From: Pseudomonas antarctica
Lineage (GTDB): Bacteria; Pseudomonadota; Gammaproteobacteria; Pseudomonadales; Pseudomonadaceae
Assembly (NCBI RefSeq): GCF_001647715.1
Contig: NZ_CP015600.1
Location: 4,464,001 to 4,528,000 of the forward strand
Direction: 5' to 3'
Length of the DNA stretch: 64,000 nt
Position numbers and translations under genes: made by a program. The notes beneath the pieces were generated by a model. The model worked only from the letters and a program-made list of their open reading frames with translations. It was not told where the DNA came from and did not search any database. Each line of letters begins with the position of its first letter. Positions within the stretch are counted from its first letter, which is position 1. Positions 17,584 through 26,300 of the stretch are shown here, piece after piece.

Positions 17584-18648
17584 CTACCGCCGATTGGCGA
17601 CTTCGAGATCCGCCTCATCCTCACCGAGGCCAGAGAGGTGAGTGCCTTTGATCAACGGCCCATAACGGCGGCTGAATTCCCCGTTATAGGGCACGTGGTC
17701 TTTGCTGATCCCGCGGTCCCAATTCACCGACCATGTCATCAGGCCCTTGATCGACAACCCTTTGTCGTACAAACGCTTGAATGCATTGGTCACGGCTGCG
17801 GGGTTGATCACATAACCGGTGGCGGCTGCATCGACGTTAGCCGGTAGGCCAATGACGAACTTGTCCGCCGGGATTTTAGTAAACCCTCGCGTTCCGCTCA
17901 CCAGACTTTCGGTCAGGTAAAACAGGAAATCCTCTTTCATTGCGTCGTTGTTCTGGGCAATCCAGGCACCGTTGCCGTTGTTGACCTCCTGCACCCAGAT
18001 CCCGTCGCCCCCCTGGTTGTAATACTGCGGGGCAATGAAGTCGTAATAGCCTTCCAGCGCCTGGATGTAACCGACGTATTTACCGGCGGTGGTCAGGTAA
18101 GGAAACTCCGGCGCCATGCTGATAATGAAGTGTTTGCCTTCACCGGCGTAATGGTCCTTGACCAGTTTCAACGCAGCGGGCAGGACAGTCTTGTTGTCGG
18201 CGAAATCAATCGCGCTCTGCTCAAGATCGATGTCCAGGCCATCAAAGCCATAGGTTTCCACCAGGCGGATAATCTCGTTGGCCAATGGCTGTTCGTTGCC
18301 TTTATGCAACTCGATGTGCGCATCGGCGCCGCCAAGGGAAATCAGCACCGCCCTGCCCTGGCTGTTCAGCACGCCCACCTGGCGGCGGAACTCGGCGTCG
18401 GAAAGGTTGTACGGCTTGAACGTTGGGATACCGTTGCCTTTCATGAAGGCCACGGCCACCACGTTGTAATCCGTCGGCACGTCCGCCAGGTTCATGTTGG
18501 CAAATTGGCCACGCTGGTAGCCGTCGCTCGCGCCGGCAGGCCAGTTGTGCCAGAAGCCCATGAGGATCTTTTTGCCGGCAATGCTCGGCATCAGCGAAGC
18601 GACATCGTTCAGCGGCGATTTCAGTAAGGTGAAGTCAATCTTTGACAT
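17584..18648 (-). CDS. GH18 chitinase without signal peptide
   Basis: The enzyme should hydrolyse chitin or chito-oligomers by a retaining, substrate-assisted mechanism. The 354-aa protein is a single GH18 barrel with LISLGGADA and the catalytic motif FDGLDIDLEQ (acid/base Glu about residue 143), then MAPEFPYL, FIAPQYYNQGG and MTWSVNWD. The N-terminus MSKIDFTLLKSPLNDVASLM is polar and no secretory leader is visible, so export cannot be by Sec or Tat. AAGGA precedes the ATG at good distance. It lies 40 bp downstream of the LPMO gene on the same strand and probably shares its promoter. The pair is discussed in the findings. Confidence 0.9.
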   Translation of the reverse strand: MSKIDFTLLKSPLNDVASLMPSIAGKKILMGFWHNWPAGASDGYQRGQFANMNLADVPTDYNVVAVAFMKGNGIPTFKPYNLSDAEFRRQVGVLNSQGRAVLISLGGADAHIELHKGNEQPLANEIIRLVETYGFDGLDIDLEQSAIDFADNKTVLPAALKLVKDHYAGEGKHFIISMAPEFPYLTTAGKYVGYIQALEGYYDFIAPQYYNQGGDGIWVQEVNNGNGAWIAQNNDAMKEDFLFYLTESLVSGTRGFTKIPADKFVIGLPANVDAAATGYVINPAAVTNAFKRLYDKGLSIKGLMTWSVNWDRGISKDHVPYNGEFSRRYGPLIKGTHLSGLGEDEADLEVANRR

Positions 18649-18688
18649 GTTCTAATCCTTCAGAACGTATGGGTTTAACGGCGCGGGC

Positions 18689-19324
18689 TTATTTGAAGTC
18701 CACGTCGAAGGCTTGATAGAAAGCGTTGCCGGTGTTGGCGACGATCCACATCAACACGATCACATGCTTGCCCTTTTTGTTGGCCGGCAGTTTCACTTCG
18801 TGATTGACCTTGGCCTTCAGTTCACCTGGATGACTGAAGTACGGCACCTGGGTATAGAAGTCTTCGGCGAACGGCTGGGGTTCCAGTTGTGCGCGGGTGA
18901 TGCGCTGTTTCGGATCCCAGCCATCCTTGGTGATCAGCCAACGATAGCCACGGGTGGTGTGCGGTGCGGTGTATTCCCAGGTGACCTTGAAGGTCTGACC
19001 CGGGTCGACATTGAGCAGCGGCCAGGTGAAGGCGCGGTTGAGTTTCTTGGCCATTTCCTCGTTGGTGAAGTTGATGCAGTCACGGGCATCGGTCTTGCCG
19101 CCGCTGAGGATGAAGCCGTCGGCTGGTGGGGTGACGCTGTCACTGTCGGTTTGATAAGGCGCCGGGAACGGACCGGCAATCAGTGCCGGAAAGTTCTTGC
19201 CGCCTTCCATTTCATTGACTTGCCAGGTAGCCAGCAGGCCGAGATCCACGGCGACTGCGCCACGGCTGGAAGGGGATGTGACACGACCATGGCGAAGAGG
19301 TGTCTGGGTTTGTGGTTTATTCAT
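18689..19324 (-). CDS. AA10 lytic polysaccharide monooxygenase (chitin-binding protein) without signal peptide
   Basis: AA10 enzymes are copper monooxygenases that cut crystalline chitin and need a mature N-terminal histidine. Here RHGRVTSPSSRGAV provides the expected HG-V-P-SR block at His12, and YTAPHTTRGYRW gives the second copper His (about 122). The C-terminal IVANTGNAFYQAFDVDF is also typical. The 211-aa protein begins MNKPQTQTPLR, eleven polar residues and no leader. A TAA lies in frame two codons before the ATG and GGAG precedes it, so a longer secreted form is ruled out. Activity would require removal of residues 1-11, or the protein may act as a chitin binder. It is first in a likely two-gene operon with the chitinase. 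Confidence 0.9.
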   Translation of the reverse strand: MNKPQTQTPLRHGRVTSPSSRGAVAVDLGLLATWQVNEMEGGKNFPALIAGPFPAPYQTDSDSVTPPADGFILSGGKTDARDCINFTNEEMAKKLNRAFTWPLLNVDPGQTFKVTWEYTAPHTTRGYRWLITKDGWDPKQRITRAQLEPQPFAEDFYTQVPYFSHPGELKAKVNHEVKLPANKKGKHVIVLMWIVANTGNAFYQAFDVDFK

Positions 19325-19459
19325 TTGTTACTCCATTGCTATTGATTAAGAACTCTCCTTTCTTGAAGGAGAGAATCTCAACCTAACGGAGTTGCTTTTT
19401 TTTTCCACAGGACCGTTTTTCACTCATTTTCTTTTCAGGAGACGATAAACCCTAAAACA

Positions 19460-19475
19460 CTGTATATAAAAACAG
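19460..19475. promoter_or_regulatory. LexA (SOS) box upstream of the LPMO-chitinase pair
   Basis: CTGTATATAAAAACAG is a perfect CTG-N10-CAG LexA site, and with flanks (ACTG...CAGT) it matches the strong Escherichia coli umuDC box as I recall it. It lies 136 bp before the LPMO start in an AT-rich stretch. No other convincing gene is near: to the right the next gene (pvdL) reads toward it from 14 kb away. A 21-bp stem-loop (CTCTCCTT-tcttg-AAGGAGAG, 19353-19373) lies between the box and the LPMO start. Confidence 0.65.
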
Positions 19476-19699
19476 TTAAATGGAAATCACGTACACCACC
19501 GGCGGTCAATTTCCTACAATTCAAGGCGCAAATAAGCACAGCTACTCTCGTAAATCGCCTTATCCCGTTCGTAAGTGATGGCCCTCTGCATGTGATGAGG
19601 TATTGGCCTGGCGGCGAGAAAGAATTTCCAGGGAGCGTTCTCAATCAATCAGATGTGCCGAAAGCCACCTTCACCACCTGACCCGAGCCACGCATGAGC

Positions 19700-20051
19700 A
19701 TAGGTATCTACACAACTTTTTTTACGGGTTGAGTACTGTGGTTGACGCGGGGCCGCTGGGTACATATCCGTTATTTGGATCACGGCTGCTATGGGTTCCG
19801 CCCTTACGGCGACTCACTTTTGAACAGCGCAAAAGTAAGCAAAACGCTCTTGCCCCACCACTCGGCACCTCAGATCAAGATCAAAAGCAAAGCTGAGGCG
19901 GCCTGACAGCCGGCCTGATCTCTGAAGCTGAACTCAATCAAATGTGGGAGCGGGCTTGCCCGCGAAGGCGTCGGCTCAGCAAACATTGAAGTTGACTGAC
20001 CCACCGCTTTCGCGGGGATGTGGCGGCCTTTCAAAGTTGTGCAGATACCTG
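19700..20051. mobile_element. MITE-like element with 17-bp inverted ends and 11-bp flanking direct repeats
   Basis: GGTATCTACACAACTTT at 19703-19719 is repeated in inverse at 20033-20049 with one mismatch. Just outside, CACGCATGAGC occurs as a direct repeat at 19689-19699 and 20052-20062, like a target duplication. Inside are a stretch I recognise as a common intergenic repeat of pseudomonads (19740-19872, containing GGTTCCGCCCTTACGGCGA and ACGCTCTTGCCCCACC) and a half-decayed REP doublet (19940-20022). It carries no gene. The 1018-bp gap 19325-20342 holds only this element, the LexA box and the transposase remnant. Confidence 0.5.
19940..20022. repeat. Degenerate REPIN
   Basis: The left REP (AAATGTGGGAGCGGGCTTGC, 19940-19966 with its CCGCGAA tail) is intact; the right half (TTTCGCGGGGATGTGGC) has lost the GCAAGCCC core. 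Confidence 0.6.
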
Positions 20052-20056
20052 CACGC

Positions 20057-20309
20057 ATGAGCCAGATAAGCTTCTCCGACTTCGAACGGTTACTTACAGG
20101 AACAAGATCTGCCCCCGCGCCAGGGCACCATCGTCGATGCCACGATTATTCATGCTCCCAGCTCAACCAAGAACGAGGAAGGTCAGCGTGATCCTGAGAG
20201 GCACCAGCCCCAAAAAGGTAACCCGTGCCACTGTGGAATAAAGGCCACTATCGGCGCCGATGTGGGTTGTGCGTTAAGCAACGCTGAAAGTCGTTTTCGT
20301 TTCGACTAA
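20057..20309 (+). pseudogene. Remnant of an IS5-family transposase
   Basis: The ATG opens with MSQISFSDFE, the usual N-terminus of IS5-type transposases. The frame then shifts by one at about 20088 and continues LQEQDLPPRQGTIVDATIIH, APSSTKNEEGQRDPE, and a KKGN...GIKATIGADVG-like block, which belong to the middle of the protein around the first catalytic Asp. The large region between and the C-terminal part are missing, so it is an internally deleted relic, stopping at 20309 just before the end of pvdL. Confidence 0.75.
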
Positions 20310-20342
20310 CAGCGCGCTCACCGCCAGTTGTTCCAGGGTTCC

Positions 20343-23300
20343 TTAAAGCCCTTCCAACTCCGCCATCAAATCACTCAACCGATCCACCTTCTCGGCACTG
20401 ATCTCATTCGCCGCCAACCCATCAATGTACTCAGCCAACTCCGCCACCGTGCTGCACTCGAACATCGCCCGTAGCGGCACATCGCGTTGCAGGGTTTTCT
20501 GCACGCGGGAGGCAATCTGCGTGGCCAGCAACGAGTGCCCGCCCAGTTCGAAGAAGTTGTCCTGTACCCCCACCCTTTCGACTTTCAGCACCTCGGCCCA
20601 AATCGCAGCCAAGGTGGTTTCCAGCGCGTTGCGCGGTGCCAGATAGTCCTGGCTGTGCAACTGGCCGATCTCCAGTTCCGGCAGGGCCTTGCGGTCCAGC
20701 TTGCGGTTGGCGTTCAGCGGCAGGCGGTCGAGCCATAGCCAATGCAGCGGCACCATGTATTCCGGCAGCTCGGTGCGCAGGCGTTGCTTGATGCGGTCCA
20801 GGCGATCACTCGGGTTCAACGCTTCATCAGCCGCCACCAGATAGCCGACCAAGTGCTTGCCGTTAACGCCTTCCTGCACGCCGACGGCCGCGTCACGTAC
20901 TTCCGGTTGCTCATGCAGGCGCGCTTCGATTTCACCCAACTCTATGCGATAGCCGCGAATCTTCACCTGATGGTCGATACGCCCCACGTACTCCAGTACG
21001 CCATCGCTGCGCCGACGTGCGAGGTCGCCGGTGCGGTACAGCCGATCGCCGGGCGCACCGAACGGGTTCGGCACAAAGGCTTGCGCCGTGCGCAGCGGGT
21101 CGCTGACATAACCTCGGCCGACACCGGTGCCGGCCACGCACAACTCGCCAACGGCGCCCTGTGGCACCAGCTCCAGCGCACCCTCGAGCACGTACAAACG
21201 GTTGTTATCCGTGGGCGTGCCGATCGGCAGGTAGGTACCCCGGGTCGACGCCAGGTCGACGCGGAAGAACGCCACGTCATCCGAACACTCCGCCGGCCCG
21301 TAGGCATTGACCAAACCAATCTCTGGATAGCGCAACAACCATTGGTGCGCCAGCTCAGGCGGCATCGCCTCCCCCGTCGGCAACATCCAGCGCAGGCCAT
21401 CCAGGCTCATGCGCTCCTGGGCCAGCATGCCCTGGATCAGTGACGGCACGCTTTCCAGCACGGTAATGCCCTGGGCCTGCACATGCGCCAGCAAACCTTG
21501 CGGATCATGGGCAATGGTGTTCGGCACGATAGCCACCCGCGCGCCGAACAGCGGCGCCGCCAGGAACTGCCACACCGAAATGTCGAAGCTTTGCGAGGCC
21601 GTCTGGGCGATCACATCGGTCTCGCTCAGTTGCAGGTACGGCACCTTGCTCAACTGGTTGTTCAGCATGCCGCGCTGCTCGACCATCACGCCTTTGGGCA
21701 AGCCGGTGGAGCCCGAGGTGTAGATCACGTAGGCAAGGTTGTCGGGGCCGCTGTAGACGCCCGGGTTTTCGCCACGGCCAGGCACGTCTTCCCACACCAG
21801 CATCTGGCAGGCGGTGCCCTCCAGCAACTCAATCGCCTGTTCGCGGCATGCCTCGGTGCACACCAGCAATGGCGTACGGCTCAGGTCGATGATGCGACTC
21901 AAGCGCGAGCGTGGCAGGCCCGGGTCCAACGGTAAGTAACCGGCACCGGCCTTGAAGCTGCCGATGAGCATGCCCAGCAAGTCGAGATTACGTTCGGCCA
22001 GCAACGCCACCGGTTGATCCAGCCCGACGCCCGCAGCGATCAGCGCGTGGCCCAGGCCGTTACTGCGGCGATTCAGTTCGTCATAGGTCCACTGTTGGTC
22101 GAGGCAACTGGCGGCGATGCGTTGCGGATGCTGCGCCACCTGCGCTTCGAACAACTCGATGTAACTGCGCTCCAGCGGGTAGTCATGCTCGCTCTGGTTG
22201 CAGCCTTGCACCAGGAATTCACGCTCCTGTTCGCCGATCAGCGGCAGTTCGGCCATGTCGCCATGAAAGCCCTGCACCAGCGCCAGCAGCAGGCGTTTGA
22301 ACTCAGCGAGCATGCCTTGCACGGTGGTTTCGTCGAAATAGCGCTGGTCGTAGGACAGGTGCAGACCGAGGTCGTCGCCCGGGTAGCACACCGCCGTCAG
22401 CGGGAAGTTGGTGTGGGTGCGACCGGAATCCGAGGTGGCATTCAGGCTTTGCGCATGGTCCAGCACCGAGACTTCCACCGGCGCGTTCTCAAACACAAAC
22501 AGGCTGTCGAACAGCGGCTGGCCCTTGGGCAGTTCGCTGTGCTCCTGGATAGTCACCAACGGCAGGTATTCGTACTCGCGCAGTTGCATGTTGCTGTCGA
22601 GCAAGCCGCTCAGCCACTGGCGCACACTGCAACGCTGGTCGTCCTCGGGCAGTTTCACCCGCAGCGCAATGCTGTTGATAAACAGGCCGACGGTACGTTG
22701 CATCTCCGGCATTTCCACCGGGCGCCCGGCCACGGTGACGCCGAACAAGACGTCACGATCCCCGCTCACGCGGCGCAGCACTAACGCCCATGCCGCTTGG
22801 GCGAAGGTGTTGACGGTCAGCTGATGGGCCTGCGCCAGTTCACGCAGTTGCGCGCCGTCACGGGCATCGAGGCGCGTGTAACAGTCGCCCACCACCATGC
22901 CACCGCTATGACCCGCATGCTCACGCAGGAACGGCCGGTCGCTGGGGATCGGCGTAGTGCGCTCGAAGCCTTGCAGGTTCTGCTGCCACCACTGGCGCGC
23001 TTCGGCAAGGTTCTGGCGTTGCAGCCAGGCGATGTAGTCGCGGTAGCGCGGCGGCGTGGCCAGTTGCGCATCGCGGCCTTCGCCGAGGGCCATGTAGATC
23101 TCGAAGAAGTCATTCATCAGCAGCGAACGACACCAGGCATCGATCAGGATGTGGTGGTTGCTCATCATGAACCAGTAGCGCGCTTCGCCGACGCGGATCA
23201 GGCGCAGGTGGAACGGCGCCTGGTTGAGCAGATCAAAACCGGCTTCGCGCTCCTGCTTGAGCAGGGCTTGCAGACGCGGTTCCTGTTCGCTTTCTGGGTC

Positions 23301-26300
23301 AGCGCGCCAGTCCAGATATTCAATCGGTGTACTGCCCGGTTTATGGATCACTTGCAGCATGTCTTCGCCGACGTTCCAGCAGAACGACGCACGCAAGGCT
23401 TCATGCCGCGCGATCACTGCCTGCCAGGCCTGCGCAAAACGCTCGGGGTCCAGCGCGCTGTTGATGCGGTAGCGGTCCTGCATGTAATAGAGGCCGGTGC
23501 CCGGCTCCAGCAGGGTGTGCAGCAGCAAGCCTTCCTGCATCGGGGTCAGCGGGTACACGTCTTCGATGGCGCTGGCCGGAACCGGTAAGGCGTCGAGTTG
23601 GGATTGGTTCAACTGCGCCAGCGGGAAGTCGGATGGCGTGAGGCCACCGGCCTCGTCGTTGAGGCAGTGTGCGATCAGGCTGTGCAATTCGCAGAGGTAG
23701 GCATCGGCCAATGCGCGGATGGTCTGCTGATCGTGGCGTTCACGGCTGAAGGTCCAGCGCAGTACCAGTTCACCGCCATAGACTTGGCTGTCGACGCTCA
23801 ACGCATTGGGTAACGTGGCCTCCGGGTCATGGGCCAGGCCCGCCGATTCATCCAGCGGGTGGAACAGCGCATCGGCGCCGAAGCCCTGATCAAACTGGCC
23901 GAGGTAGTTGAAGGTGATGTCGGCGCTTGGCAGTGCGGCCAGGGTCTGCTTGCACAGGTCATCCGCCAGGTAGCGCAGCACGCCATAACCCAAACCTTTG
24001 TGCGGCACGCCGCGCAGTTGCTCCTTGATGGCCTTGATCGAGTCTCCCGGCCCGCCTTGCGGCGTCAGGCGCAGTGGATAAGCGCTGGTGAACCAGCCAA
24101 CGCTGCGGGTCAGGTCGATGTCATCGAACAGGGGTTCGCGGCCATGGCCTTCCAGCTGGATCAAGGCCGAATCGTGGCCGCTCCAGCGGCACAGCACGCG
24201 AGCCAGGGCCGTCAGCAACAGGTCATTGACCTGGGTGCGGTAGGCGCTCGGCGCCTGTTGCAACAACTGACGGGTGTGTTCGGCATCCAGGCGCACGCTG
24301 ACGGCGTCGGCATCGCGATGACGCAGCGAACCCTGTGGCCGATCCATCGGCAAGGCCACGTTCGGCCCGGCCAACTGGTCTTGCCATGCGCTCAGCTCTT
24401 CGCGCAAAGATTCGCTGCTCGCATAGGCCTGCAAGCGCGCGGCCCAATCGCGCAACGCGCTGGTCTTGGCGGGCAGGCTGACGGATTGGCCGGTGCTCAG
24501 CTGGCGGTAAACCGTTTGCAGGTCCTCAAGCAACACGCGCCACGACACGCCGTCCACCACCAGGTGATGGACCGCGATCAGCAGGCGTTGCTGACCTTGC
24601 GGGCCGTCCACCAGCAAAGCGCGCAGCAGCGGGCCGTGCTCGAGGTCAAGGCTGCGTTGGGTGTCGGTGAACAGCGCGGTGCATTGCTGCATATCACGCA
24701 CTTGCGCCTGCATCAGCACGCCGCCTTGCGGGACGGCCAGATGCTCGGCATGCCATTGAGCGTCGCGTGGGGTAAAGCTCAGGCGCAGGGCATCGTGATG
24801 TTCCAGCACCGCCAGCAACGCTTGCTCCAGGCGATGAGGCTCCAGCAATTGCAGCGGTTTAAGCACCAACGCCTGGTTCCAGTGCTGACGATTCGGGATA
24901 TCGGTATCGAAGAACCAATGCTGGATCGGCGTAAGGCCGGAGCTGCCAGTGAGCACACCTTGTTCAGCCGTGACCAGCTCGGAGCGGGTCGCAACGGCCG
25001 CCAGGGTTTGCACGGTCTGGTGCTGGAACAGGTCGCGAGGGCTGAAATGAATCCCGGCCTGTCGCGCACGGCTGACAACCTGGATCGACAGGATCGAGTC
25101 GCCGCCCAGCTCAAAGAAGTTATCGTGCAAGCCGACTTGCTGCACGTTCAGCACGGCGCACCAGATTGCCGCCAGGGTTTGCTCGCGCTCGTTGCGCGGC
25201 GCGACGTACTGTTGGCGGTTGGCTTCGGGGTCCGGTTGCGGCAAGGCGCGGCGGTCGAGCTTGCCGTTGGCGGTCAGCGGCATGCTGTCCAACACGATCA
25301 GGTGCGCGGGCACCATGTAGTCCGGCAGTTGCGCCTTGAGGTGCGCCTTCAGCCCGTCACGCAATGTGCCGTGGTCTGCGTCGCTGACCAAATAGGCCAC
25401 CAACTGCTTGCCACTGGGCGAATCCAGCGCCAGCACCACCGCTTCGCGCACGGCTGCGTGTTCCAGCAGACGGGTTTCGATTTCGCCCAGCTCGATGCGG
25501 AAACCGCGAATTTTCACTTGATGGTCGATCCGGCCCAGGTATTCCACCAGGCCGTCGGCGCGTTGGCGCACCAGGTCGCCGGTGCGGTACAGACGGCCGC
25601 CATTCCCACTAAACGGGTCAGCGACAAAACGCTCGGCCGTCATGCCCGCACGCTCGTGATAGCCTTGGGCCAAACCGGCTCCGCCGACATACAACTCGCC
25701 GGTCGCACCTTGCGGTACCAGGGCCAGGTCGGCGTCGAGAATGCAGGCCACGCGGGCGCCGATGATGCTGCCGATGGGCACGCTGGCAGCGCCCTCCTCC
25801 AGGCACTCCGGCGCCAGACTGGCCAGCGGCATCACCACGGTTTCGGTCGGGCCATAGGCGTTGAAAAACACCTCCGGCTGGAAGGCTGCGCGGATACGCT
25901 GCAAGTGCTCGCCGGTCAGCGCTTCGCCACCGGTGATGCACATGCGCACCGGCAACGTCTGGTGCTGGGTGGCCAGCCATTGCGCCAACTGGCTGCCGTA
26001 GCTCGGGGTAAAACCAAGCACATTAATGCGATGGGTGCGGATCAGCGCGCAAATTTCTTCGGCATCCCACTGGCCCTGGGCGCGCAACACCACCTGCGCA
26101 CCGCTGAGCAACGGCACCAGCAAACGTTCGGTGGCGGCGTCGAAATTGATCGAATAGAAGTGCAGCTCGCAGTCGTCCGGGCGCATGCCGAAGCGCTCGA
26201 TCACGGCTTGGCAATGCATGGCGATTTCACCGTGGGAGACCACCACGCCTTTGGGCTTGCCGGTGGAGCCGGAGGTGTAGATCAGGTACGCCTGGTGTTG

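Noticed and set aside
17584..19324. The chitinase and LPMO as ordinary Sec-secreted enzymes
   Set aside because: Neither N-terminus has a hydrophobic core, and the LPMO has an in-frame stop just upstream of its start.
19480..19578. 32-codon frame starting five bases after the LexA box (MEITYTTGGQFPTIQ...), a possible SOS-induced peptide
   Set aside because: No ribosome site, no membrane segment of the known SOS toxins, and overlapping open frames on both strands; not convincing without expression data.
19603..19896. 97-codon frame in the repeat region
   Set aside because: It is made up largely of the common intergenic repeat read in one frame (LWVPPLRRLTFEQRKSK), a frequent false annotation in pseudomonads.
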